Below, piece by piece: positions 6,449 through 13,017 of a stretch of 15,105 nt of DNA. Source of the stretch: Marinilabiliaceae bacterium (GTDB lineage Bacteria > Bacteroidota > Bacteroidia > Bacteroidales > Marinilabiliaceae); NCBI GenBank assembly GCA_027010905.1, contig JALVBA010000004.1:1-15105 (forward strand), written 5' to 3'. A program made the translations under genes and the position numbers. The notes under the pieces were generated by a model. That model worked only from the letters and a program-made list of their open reading frames with translations, did not search any database and was not told the origin of the DNA. Position 1 is the stretch's first letter; each line of letters starts with the position of its first letter.

Positions 6449-8572
6449 ATGGGGCATACGCATACAACCATAATAGCAAAGGATCTTAATATTGCCGAAT
6501 GGCAGATTGAAAATACAATAGGACTTTTTGATGGCGGTGCAACAATCCCATTTATCAGTCGATATCGGAAAGAGGCAACCGGGAGTCTTGATGAGGTTGC
6601 CATTGCAAGCATAAAGGAGCAATATGAAAAGATAAAGGAGCTTGAGAAACGAAAAGAGACAATTCTTAAAACTATTATTGAGCAAGGTTTGTTAACCGAT
6701 GAGCTAAAGGATAAAATTATCTCAACATGGAGTTCAACGGAACTGGAAGATATTTACCTACCTTATAAGCCAAAGCGTAAAACAAGAGCTGCAAAAGCCA
6801 GAGAACTTGGGCTGGAGCCTCTTGCTAAGATAATGATGAAACAGTATGAGCATGATATATATGGTCGTGCGGCTTCGTTTATAAAAGAGGGGATAGAGTC
6901 GGAGGAGGATGCTCTCCAGGGAGCAAGAGATATTATTGCCGAGTGGATAAATGAGAATACAACAGCGAGGGAGATTGTAAGGTCAGTTTTTGCAAGAAGT
7001 GCCGTAATAGTCTCTAAAATGGCAAAAGGTAAGGAGGTAGAGGGGCAGAAGTACAAAGACTATTTTGATTGGTCGGAGCCGCTGAAGAAGTGTCCGTCGC
7101 ACCGGCTGCTGGCCATGCGACGAGGTGAGAACGAAGGGGTTTTGAAAGTTAGTATTACAGCCGATTCGGAGGCTGCTATTGAGCGGCTAGAAAGATATTA
7201 TGTCAGAGGTAACAGCGACTCGTCGGACCAGGTTAGTCTGGCGATTGCCGATTCGTACAAACGTTTAGTCGCACCCTCCATCGAAACAGAATTTGCTGTC
7301 TCGTCAAAAGAGAAAGCTGACACGGAGGCAATTAATGTTTTTGCAAAGAATCTTCGACAACTGCTGCTGGCATCTCCTTTGGGGCAGAAGCGTGTGCTGG
7401 CTATTGACCCCGGCTACCGGAGTGGATGCAAGGTTGTCTGTCTTGACGCTCAGGGGAATCTTCTGCATAACGAAACTATCTATCCCCACCCTCCACAGAA
7501 TGAGAGAAAACAGTCGTTCCGTAAGATTGACTCTCTCGTTGATGCGTACAAAGTAGAAGCTATTGCAATAGGTAACGGTACGGCCTCGCGCGAAACAGAA
7601 GCTTTTATCCGTAATATGAAATTTGGCCGTGACCTTCAGGTTTTTGTTGTTAGTGAAGATGGAGCCTCGGTCTATTCGGCAAGTAAAGTTGCCCGTGAGG
7701 AGTTTCCCGACTACGATGTTACCGTTCGTGGCTCCGTATCTATTGGCCGACGGCTGCTTGACCCACTTGCAGAGTTGGTTAAGATAGACCCTAAAGCAAT
7801 TGGTGTTGGACAGTATCAACACGATATTGATCAAAAAAGACTTCGTGAATCGCTGGATCAGGTTGTAGAGTCGTGTGTAAATCAGGTAGGAGTGAACCTC
7901 AATACTGCCAGTAAGCATCTGCTTACCTATGTGTCGGGATTAGGTCCGCAACTGGCACAGAATATTGTTGATTACCGGAAAGAGAACGACAGCTTTAAAA
8001 GCCGTAGCGAACTAAAAAAAGTACCCCGGTTAGGAGCTAAAGCATTTGAGCAGAGTGCAGGCTTTCTTCGCATTACTGATAGCAAAAATCCTCTGGATAA
8101 TACGGCTGTTCATCCCGAATCGTATGGTGTTGTAGAGGCGATGGCTAAAGATCTGGGTTGCTCAACAGTTGATTTGATAGAGAAGAGTGAGTTGCGTGAA
8201 AAGATTAATTTGCAGAAGTATGTTACCGCTAAAGTTGGACTGCCAACACTAAGTGATATTAAAACCGAATTGGAAAAACCCGGTCGTGACCCGCGAAAGA
8301 TAATTAAGGTGTTTGAGTTTGCTCCCGGTATTCTTTCAATTAATGATCTTACCCCGGGCATGGTACTTCCCGGCATCGTATCAAATATCACCAACTTCGG
8401 AGCTTTTGTTGATGTGGGTGTAAAACAGGATGGTCTGGTGCATATCTCTCAAATGGCCGACCGCTTCATCTCTGACCCAAACGATATAGTTCAGCTTCAT
8501 CAGCACATTAAAGTAAAAGTAGTAGAGGTGGATGTTGCAAGGAAGAGGATACAGTTGAGTATGAAATTGTAG
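6449..8572 (+). CDS. tex: Tex family RNA-binding transcription accessory protein
   Basis: This 707-residue protein is full length for Tex. The N-terminal helical region contains the family signature FDGGATIPFISRYRKEATG. A YqgF/RNase H-like domain starts near residue 313 (VLAIDPGYRSGCKV). Helix-hairpin-helix repeats lie at about 482-548 (LNTASKHLLTYVSGLG, then LKKVPRLGAKAFEQSAG). A C-terminal S1 RNA-binding domain spans about 636-705 (GMVLPGIVSNITNFGAFVD, VHISQ). Tex is a conserved cytoplasmic nucleic-acid-binding protein related to eukaryotic Spt6 and linked to transcription and RNA turnover; its exact biochemical role is still debated. I chose the ATG at 6449 over the TTG at 6443. The TTG overlaps the patatin stop, and MGHTHTTIIAKDL is a normal family start. 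The 2-base gap implies translational coupling to the phospholipase gene. Confidence 0.95.
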   Translation: MGHTHTTIIAKDLNIAEWQIENTIGLFDGGATIPFISRYRKEATGSLDEVAIASIKEQYEKIKELEKRKETILKTIIEQGLLTDELKDKIISTWSSTELEDIYLPYKPKRKTRAAKARELGLEPLAKIMMKQYEHDIYGRAASFIKEGIESEEDALQGARDIIAEWINENTTAREIVRSVFARSAVIVSKMAKGKEVEGQKYKDYFDWSEPLKKCPSHRLLAMRRGENEGVLKVSITADSEAAIERLERYYVRGNSDSSDQVSLAIADSYKRLVAPSIETEFAVSSKEKADTEAINVFAKNLRQLLLASPLGQKRVLAIDPGYRSGCKVVCLDAQGNLLHNETIYPHPPQNERKQSFRKIDSLVDAYKVEAIAIGNGTASRETEAFIRNMKFGRDLQVFVVSEDGASVYSASKVAREEFPDYDVTVRGSVSIGRRLLDPLAELVKIDPKAIGVGQYQHDIDQKRLRESLDQVVESCVNQVGVNLNTASKHLLTYVSGLGPQLAQNIVDYRKENDSFKSRSELKKVPRLGAKAFEQSAGFLRITDSKNPLDNTAVHPESYGVVEAMAKDLGCSTVDLIEKSELREKINLQKYVTAKVGLPTLSDIKTELEKPGRDPRKIIKVFEFAPGILSINDLTPGMVLPGIVSNITNFGAFVDVGVKQDGLVHISQMADRFISDPNDIVQLHQHIKVKVVEVDVARKRIQLSMKL

Positions 8573-8596
8573 CGGGGAAAGCAGACTCCTTCTCAA

Positions 8597-8615
8597 CCTT
8601 CCCCTAAAGGGAGGG
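8597..8615. repeat. GC-rich hairpin after tex
   Basis: CCTTCCC (8597-8603) pairs with GGGAGGG (8609-8615) around CTAAA, giving a 7-pair stem with one G-T pair. It lies 25 bases after the tex stop. No T run follows, so it is not a classical terminator alone. It could protect the mRNA 3' end, or be one copy of the C/G-rich intergenic hairpins seen in many Bacteroidota genomes. Confidence 0.4.
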
Positions 8616-8640
8616 AGATTCAGAAAATGACCGTCCCTCT

Positions 8641-8664
8641 CCGTCACGGTACAGACGGGCTTTT
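8641..8664 (+). terminator. Weak terminator-like hairpin downstream of tex
   Basis: CCGTC (8641-8645) pairs with GACGG (8654-8658) across an 8-base loop, followed by GC and TTTT (8661-8664). The stem has five base pairs and the T run is short. It may end the tex transcript together with the hairpin just upstream. Confidence 0.3.
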
Positions 8665-8867
8665 CTCCTAAAACGTACCACCATTACAGCCAAGCATATC
8701 TCCTTTTATAACCCGATGATAAAGCAATTGCAAAACTTGTTTCGGATCTGCAATATATCATTTTCAGTATATTTTGAAATAGCTTTGTTGTTTCAGGGAA
8801 AAATAGTATTTGAGTCTGCATCTCAATATAAGATTGGCAATAATCACCCCGTTTAAATATTATCTTT

Positions 8868-8875
8868 TAACTTTG
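8868..8875 (+). promoter_or_regulatory. Bacteroidota -7 promoter element for the pentapeptide gene
   Basis: TAACTTTG matches TAnnTTTG exactly and is 26 bases upstream of the chosen ATG at 8902. No good -33 TTG is present at 17-23 bases spacing. The location supports the gene having its own promoter separate from tex. Confidence 0.5.
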
Positions 8876-8901
8876 TAATCAACAAAATACCAACAGAGTT
8901 G

Positions 8902-9474
8902 ATGTCGAAAAATTATTTTGAAGAGAAAACTTTTGAGAAGTTTGATTTTAAGTCTGGTGCATTACAACAGGGGGAGTATGAGTATTGCACTTTTATTACT
9001 TGTAATTTCTCAAACAGTAATCTGGCTGAATACAGATTTATGGAGTGCGAGTTTATCGATTGTGACCTTAGTCTGATTAAAATTGTTAAAACAGCGTTTC
9101 AGGATGTTAAGTTCAGAAGCTGCAAAATGCTGGGACTTCAGTTTGATACATGCAACAAATTTGGTTTGTCACTCTCATTTGACGATTGCATTTTGAATCA
9201 CAGCTCATTTTATCAAGCGAAACTTAAGAAGACACTGTTTAAGAACTGCCAGCTTCATGAGGTTGATTTTACTGAGTGTGACTTAACCGGGGCTATATTT
9301 GAAAGCTGTGACTTAGCAGGAGCAGCATTTGAAAATACAATGCTTCGGACAGCAGATTTTCGCACCTCGGCAAACTACTCTATCAATCCTGATACTAATC
9401 AAATTAAAAAGGCGAAATTTTCACTGCCTGCGGTGGTAGGTCTGCTAGATAAGTTTGATATTAAAATAGATTAA
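8902..9474 (+). CDS. Pentapeptide repeat protein, Qnr-like
   Basis: This is a 190-residue protein. From about residue 26 to 165 it consists of pentapeptide repeats of the form A(D/N)LxX with central Phe or Leu, for example CTFIT CNFSN SNLAE YRFME CEFID CDLSL, and later CDLTG AIFES CDLAG AAFEN. These fold as a right-handed four-sided helix that mimics the shape and charge of DNA. The end, FSLPAVVGLLDKFDI, parallels the C-terminal dimerisation helix of Qnr (LLMERLGI). A change of register near residues 80-95 resembles the break between the two blocks in Qnr. Qnr and MfpA relatives bind DNA gyrase and lower fluoroquinolone sensitivity, but most chromosomal relatives have unknown roles. No signal peptide. 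The ATG at 8902 is preferred to the TTG directly before it. It has its own promoter-like element. Confidence 0.87.
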   Translation: MSKNYFEEKTFEKFDFKSGALQQGEYEYCTFITCNFSNSNLAEYRFMECEFIDCDLSLIKIVKTAFQDVKFRSCKMLGLQFDTCNKFGLSLSFDDCILNHSSFYQAKLKKTLFKNCQLHEVDFTECDLTGAIFESCDLAGAAFENTMLRTADFRTSANYSINPDTNQIKKAKFSLPAVVGLLDKFDIKID

Positions 9475-9536
9475 CTTTACCGGGGTTACCTATCCATACA
9501 ATGGAATTGTGAGATAGTAGAGATTAAAGCAAACTA

Positions 9537-10574
9537 CTACTTCTTACTGCTAAAAGATGATAGGTTGGTGGATATGGAGAAGTGGTTTGAAGAGCCTGCA
9601 AGGTGGTATCGGGCAGAGCCGTATGAGAAGAGGAATTTATAAACATGAAATCCAAAACCCCAGGAAAAACCAACTGTAGAGGCTCTAGCATCAACAACCA
9701 ACTCTTTTCTGCGACGGTGATTATACCCTGCTGCCATATAAAAGTTTTTTGATGGAGAGAACTCAAAGCCAAAAATCATGTGACGCATAAGCTTATCGCC
9801 AAACCCGGTTGATGGTTCATCAAATCCTGTGAATGGAGTATCCTTCTCATCCGGTAGTTTATAGGTTAGGTCAAAGCTTAGTAAATCCTGAGCCGTTACG
9901 CTAAACCTGAAAGGAGCGTGAGCAAGCTTAATACTCAATCCCGCCTGCAGATCAGTAGGCAGAGGTTCAGTAGTTTCGTTATAAGTTGATATTTGTGAAC
10001 CAAAATTCTTAAGTGTCAAACCCATGTTAAACAGGTTGTTTTTCGAAGTGTACATAAAACCAATATCAAAAGCTAAACCAAAAGAGTGATAACTCTCAAA
10101 ATTTGAGATGATTGGTTTCATTGTGATTCCTGTATTGATTCTGTTCGACAGTTTGCGAGAGTAGGTGAGAAGAAAAGCGTAATCGGCTGCAGAGAACGTG
10201 CCGTTTATTGTGCTGTACTCATCAGCGCGGTCAAACTCTCCGTAGTTGATGTAGTGAACTCCGGCAGAGAAGGTTCCTACCCTGTCAAAAGAGCGAGCGT
10301 AAGCTGCATATCCATAATTTATATCGGCAAAATAGGGAACGTAATTGAAAGTAAGATAATTGCTAACGGCATTAGTTAATGCTGCCGGATTGTGAAAAAC
10401 AAAGTTCAGGTCATTATCGCTCATTCCAACCTGATTTCCGCCAAGGGCAGCAACTCTGGCAGAGTTGGTAATATTAAGAAACTCATATACGGCATCGCCT
10501 CCACGCTGTGCTTTCAGCGAGATTGGGAACAGAAGCATGATTGTTAGAGTTAATTTAATGAGTCCTTTGTGCAT
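9537..10574 (-). CDS. porQ: Type IX secretion system protein PorQ
   Basis: This is a 345-residue outer-membrane protein with a signal peptide (residues 1-22, ending SLKA before QRGGD). The family signature follows at once: GGDAVYEFLNITNSARVAALGG, then DNDLNFVFHNPAAL (split here for brevity), and later ADINYGYAAYARS and GVHYINYGEFDRADEY. The rest alternates hydrophobic strands and polar loops, as in the FadL/PorV-type barrels. PorQ is part of the attachment complex with PorU, PorV and PorZ, which trims and anchors type IX cargo at the cell surface. Its presence implies a full system elsewhere in the genome. An in-frame TTG at 10595 would add seven residues, but that codon lies inside the promoter -7 box, so the ATG at 10574 is the start. 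The YkgJ-type gene ends 55 bases upstream. It converges on the pentapeptide gene with 62 bases between them. Confidence 0.9.
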   Translation of the reverse strand: MHKGLIKLTLTIMLLFPISLKAQRGGDAVYEFLNITNSARVAALGGNQVGMSDNDLNFVFHNPAALTNAVSNYLTFNYVPYFADINYGYAAYARSFDRVGTFSAGVHYINYGEFDRADEYSTINGTFSAADYAFLLTYSRKLSNRINTGITMKPIISNFESYHSFGLAFDIGFMYTSKNNLFNMGLTLKNFGSQISTYNETTEPLPTDLQAGLSIKLAHAPFRFSVTAQDLLSFDLTYKLPDEKDTPFTGFDEPSTGFGDKLMRHMIFGFEFSPSKNFYMAAGYNHRRRKELVVDARASTVGFSWGFGFHVYKFLFSYGSARYHLAGSSNHFSISTNLSSFSSKK

Positions 10575-10592
10575 AATTACATTATTAAACGA

Positions 10593-10622
10593 CAAAAATA
10601 GATTTTTAGTCTGTTATTACAA
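10593..10622 (-). promoter_or_regulatory. porQ promoter (-33 TTG, 19-base spacer, -7 TATTTTTG)
   Basis: Read on the minus strand, TTG (10622-10620) is followed after exactly 19 bases by TATTTTTG (10600-10593). This fits the Bacteroidota promoter pattern of a TTG-type -33 box and a TAnnTTTG -7 box. Transcription would start about 10-15 bases before the ATG at 10574, giving a very short leader. It lies in the gap after the YkgJ-type gene, so porQ can be expressed independently of the upstream genes. Confidence 0.65.
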
Positions 10623-10629
10623 CATCTAT

Positions 10630-11118
10630 TTACCTGTAAATATCCTTTAACTTCTCAACTACATCAAAAACAGCAGGACAAATAAATGTATTCTTCCATG
10701 TAAGGGTGTTAATCTGGTAAAATCTTTTGCGGTCGGTATGCGGATATTCGCGGCAGGCTCGCGGTCTAACGTCGTAAATCATACAGTAGTTATCGGGCAT
10801 AAGAAATGGGCATGGTGTTTCGCGGAATACGTAATCATCATCTTTGTCAAGTTCAAGGTATTGATTAGTCACCTCTGAGGGAGACATCTTCAGATGTTTG
10901 GCTATCCTGTCTATATCTCGGTCTTTGACAACCGGGCTGATAGATTTGCAACAGTTTGCACACTCAAGGCAATCGGTATATTCAAAGACTTCATCGTGCA
11001 GGCCAGCCACCACAACATCCAGATCTTTGGGCTTCTTCTTTTTAAGCTTATCCAAAAACCGTCTGTTCTCTCTGCTTTTGTTGTCGGCGTTTTCCTTGAG
11101 TTTCAGGAGGTCAATCAT
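10630..11118 (-). CDS. YkgJ-type CxxCxxCC cysteine-cluster protein
   Basis: This is a 162-residue cytoplasmic protein. A basic, charged N-terminal helix (1-35, with a KKKKPK stretch) precedes the family signature CLECANCC (C50, C53, C56, C57). Further conserved cysteines are C103 (PCPFL), C112 (NYCMIY), C122 (RPRACREYPH) and C147 (FICPAV). This is the UPF0153/YkgJ family, presumed to bind zinc or an iron-sulfur cluster. The order CPFL-x-x-x-C-x-IYxxRPxxCRxYP is textbook for it. The biochemical role is unknown to me. The gene starts 25 bases after the HD-domain gene and is probably co-transcribed with it. All eight family cysteines are present, so it should be functional. Confidence 0.88.
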   Translation of the reverse strand: MIDLLKLKENADNKSRENRRFLDKLKKKKPKDLDVVVAGLHDEVFEYTDCLECANCCKSISPVVKDRDIDRIAKHLKMSPSEVTNQYLELDKDDDYVFRETPCPFLMPDNYCMIYDVRPRACREYPHTDRKRFYQINTLTWKNTFICPAVFDVVEKLKDIYR

Positions 11119-11143
11119 ACCATAACTTTAATGTTTGATTTCA

Positions 11144-11758
11144 TCATCCCCACTCTTTAAAAAATTGCTCAAGATATCTCGCCATGAATTGATGTCTCTC
11201 CTCGGCCATCGCTCTGCCTGTTTTTGTCTTCATCATCTCTTTTAGCTTAAGAAGTTTCTCGTAGAAATGGTTGATTGTAGGTGTTGCACCATTTCGGTAC
11301 TGCCGTTTGGATGATACCTCCTCAAATGGAATGTTGGGATTGTAAAATTCTCGTCCTTTATGGCCTCCATAACTGAATGTGCGGGCAATACCTATCGCAC
11401 CGATGGCGTCTAATCGGTCAGCATCCTGAACTATTCGAAACTCTAACGAGTCAAAACTGCTTCCATCCAGCTCCTTTGAGAATGACATTGAAGATATGAT
11501 GTGCATAATATGGTCAATGTCGTTCTGTTTAAAGAAGAGTGATTGTAGTTTACTCACAATCTCTTTTTCTGCATCAGCAGGAATAAAAAATTTATCATCC
11601 ACAAGGTCGTGAACTAATGCGGCAGTCTCAATAATCTGCCTGTTGCCTCCCTCATCTTCAGCAATAGTCAAAGCACTGTTACGTACTCTCACTGCGTGCC
11701 ACCAATCGTGACCTGCATCAACGGAGGAGAGTTTTTGTTGTACCCAGGGTTCAAGCAT
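11144..11758 (-). CDS. HD-domain phosphohydrolase (YedJ/YpgQ-like)
   Basis: This is a 204-residue cytoplasmic protein with one HD domain. The metal ligands are visible: His21 (GHDWWHAVRV), His50-Asp51 (ALVHDLVDDK) and the Asp of VQDADRLDAIGAIGIAR (D112 or D114). The last motif and the C-terminal HFYEKLLKLKEMMKTKTGR stretch match E. coli YedJ closely. Relatives such as Bacillus YpgQ hydrolyse nucleoside triphosphates with manganese. A nucleotide pyrophosphatase or phosphatase activity is therefore a reasonable inference, with substrate unknown. It lies 53 bases after the C1 peptidase gene, separated from it by a strong inverted repeat, and 25 bases before the YkgJ-type gene. An 8-base palindrome CGATATCG (11761-11768) sits directly upstream of the start. 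Confidence 0.9.
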   Translation of the reverse strand: MLEPWVQQKLSSVDAGHDWWHAVRVRNSALTIAEDEGGNRQIIETAALVHDLVDDKFFIPADAEKEIVSKLQSLFFKQNDIDHIMHIISSMSFSKELDGSSFDSLEFRIVQDADRLDAIGAIGIARTFSYGGHKGREFYNPNIPFEEVSSKRQYRNGATPTINHFYEKLLKLKEMMKTKTGRAMAEERHQFMARYLEQFFKEWG

Positions 11759-11771
11759 AACGATATCGACT

Positions 11772-11804
11772 ATTGAGGGTCTGACATCAAATCAAGCCCT
11801 CAAT
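11772..11804. repeat. Perfect 8-base inverted repeat between peptidase and HD genes
   Basis: ATTGAGGG (11772-11779) pairs perfectly with CCCTCAAT (11797-11804) across a 17-base loop. It starts 7 bases after the stop of the C1 peptidase gene on the minus strand. No T run follows on the minus strand, so an intrinsic terminator is doubtful. It may stabilise the peptidase mRNA end or be an operator for the HD gene. Confidence 0.55.
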
Positions 11805-11811
11805 GAAAACT

Positions 11812-12909
11812 CTATTTGAATACCTTTTCAGCTATCTTTTTAGGTATGGCATCTTTATGAACCATACACGCAATAGTATTTAGCCTCACGTAACTCTCCG
11901 ACATATAGAGGTAACCACCATAGATATTACTATCTCCCCAGCTGTTTTTTGTTTTGTAAAAAATCGTACTGTCTGAGTCCTGAGCCATTCCGGTAATATG
12001 CATCAGATGGTCGTCAGTTGCCTGCCACGACAGAAATACCTCCTGTCTCATCTTCTGAGTTACCTCTTTCTCCATGCTTGGGTCATCATTGTCAGGTGCG
12101 GTAGCAACTCCCTTTCCATGACTAAAGTGTTTGTCACTCACATCTCCATCCCAGCAGATGGTGTATCCGTTTTTTAAAGCACTGTTCATAACCTCCATAA
12201 GTTCATCAACAGGAAGGTTGTAATAGCGGTCGAACGACCAGTTGTCGGGTAGCTCGAGGTTAAACTTACTGTACCATGGGTGGTGCGAATATGAGGTTAA
12301 TTCTACATAGTCGTCAGGGTTTATCTCCATCTCATCTCTAAACTCCATTGGTGTCATAGTTTTGCCATCGAACATAACCTGTTGTGGCAAATCGCCCATA
12401 TAGATATTAAGTATCGATTCAATGATTTCGTACCACTGATAGGATGGTGAAGCGTTCTTCTTTTTCAGCAGGTTGTCAAGAGCAGCTTTTTGAACAGATG
12501 TCAGCTCACTGTGGTCATAAGGTTTTGATTCGTCTCTTTTGCCGGGAAAGGCATTTTCAGTTACCAAACCATACTCTTTTACAATATTCATTACATCATG
12601 TGCTTGGCCACCTTCGCTGAAGTTACCTAAACCGTGACGCATTACATATTGTTTTGCTTTTTCAGGATAGGTGTATCTCACAAAATACATCTCTGATAGA
12701 TTTAATTCAGGCCCACCCATACGTAGTATTTCTGATTCGATGTACGAGGTTGTGGCAAATGACCAGCATGTGCCTGTCCTGTCCTGACTCTTAACCGGTG
12801 ATGACGGTAAATCAATAACAGACTTGAATTTTTGATCTGTAGTAGTCTCCTGAGCATTCAGCCCAACAAATAAAAATGTTGTTAGGAGTAGTGATAATAT
12901 CGTTTTCAT
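11812..12909 (-). CDS. Secreted C1B cysteine peptidase (bleomycin hydrolase/PepC family)
   Basis: This is a 365-residue exported protein with a signal peptide (1-19, cut at LNA before QETT). The papain-like site is complete. The oxyanion Gln42 and nucleophile Cys48 lie in VKSQDRTGTCWSFA, His301 lies in DDHLMHITG, and Asn322 in TKNSWG. The large insert between Cys and His (about 100-290, with LPVDELMEVMNSALKNG) is typical of the bleomycin hydrolase/PepC branch (C1B). Cytoplasmic PepC enzymes have about 440-450 residues and end in a C-terminal arm, usually PMGALA, that fills the active-site cleft and limits them to aminopeptidase activity. This protein stops soon after the strand VHKDAIPKK and lacks that arm, so endopeptidase activity is possible. 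With the signal peptide it should act in the periplasm or outside the cell. It follows the Xaa-Pro aminopeptidase gene after 108 bases. Confidence 0.9.
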   Translation of the reverse strand: MKTILSLLLTTFLFVGLNAQETTTDQKFKSVIDLPSSPVKSQDRTGTCWSFATTSYIESEILRMGGPELNLSEMYFVRYTYPEKAKQYVMRHGLGNFSEGGQAHDVMNIVKEYGLVTENAFPGKRDESKPYDHSELTSVQKAALDNLLKKKNASPSYQWYEIIESILNIYMGDLPQQVMFDGKTMTPMEFRDEMEINPDDYVELTSYSHHPWYSKFNLELPDNWSFDRYYNLPVDELMEVMNSALKNGYTICWDGDVSDKHFSHGKGVATAPDNDDPSMEKEVTQKMRQEVFLSWQATDDHLMHITGMAQDSDSTIFYKTKNSWGDSNIYGGYLYMSESYVRLNTIACMVHKDAIPKKIAEKVFK

Positions 12910-12929
12910 AGCTTTAATAAATTAAACAT

Positions 12930-12949
12930 GCACACCTTCAATTGTGTGC
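12930..12949. repeat. Inverted repeat in the leader of the C1 peptidase gene
   Basis: GCACAC (12930-12935) pairs perfectly with GTGTGC (12944-12949) across 8 bases. It ends 20 bases before the peptidase start on the minus strand, so it may form a hairpin in the 5' leader or act as an operator. A second palindrome, TTGCCGGCAA (12975-12984), lies farther upstream. No T run follows either one on the minus strand. Confidence 0.5.
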
Positions 12950-13017
12950 GCTGCAAGATACTGTTTTTTTTCTGTTGCCGGCAAAATAGTATAGCCCATC
13001 AATAGCTACTTCTATAA

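Larger units (their letters stand above)
8573..8901. other. Intergenic region between tex and the pentapeptide gene
   Basis: These 329 bases hold two short GC-rich hairpins near the left end (8597-8615 and 8641-8658), probably the tex transcript end. Near the right end is a -7 promoter element (8868-8875). A second TAnnTTTG match (TAGCTTTG, 8780-8787) is farther from the gene. A 46-codon open frame (ATG 8716 to TAA 8856, beginning MIKQLQNLFR) shows no recognisable feature and could be chance. I see no RNA gene or attachment site. Confidence 0.6.

Noticed and set aside
7304..7918. A 204-codon open frame on the minus strand inside tex
   Set aside because: It is antisense to conserved YqgF and HhH coding sequence, its translation shows no domain, and tex is plainly the real gene.
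8716..8856. 46-codon open frame in the gap between tex and the pentapeptide gene
   Set aside because: No recognisable motif, signal or membrane segment, no promoter at a suitable distance, and a length that can occur by chance in AT-rich DNA. Noted in the intergenic entry only.
10575..10595. TTG start extending PorQ by seven residues
   Set aside because: It falls inside the -7 promoter box and precedes a complete signal peptide that begins at the ATG 10574.
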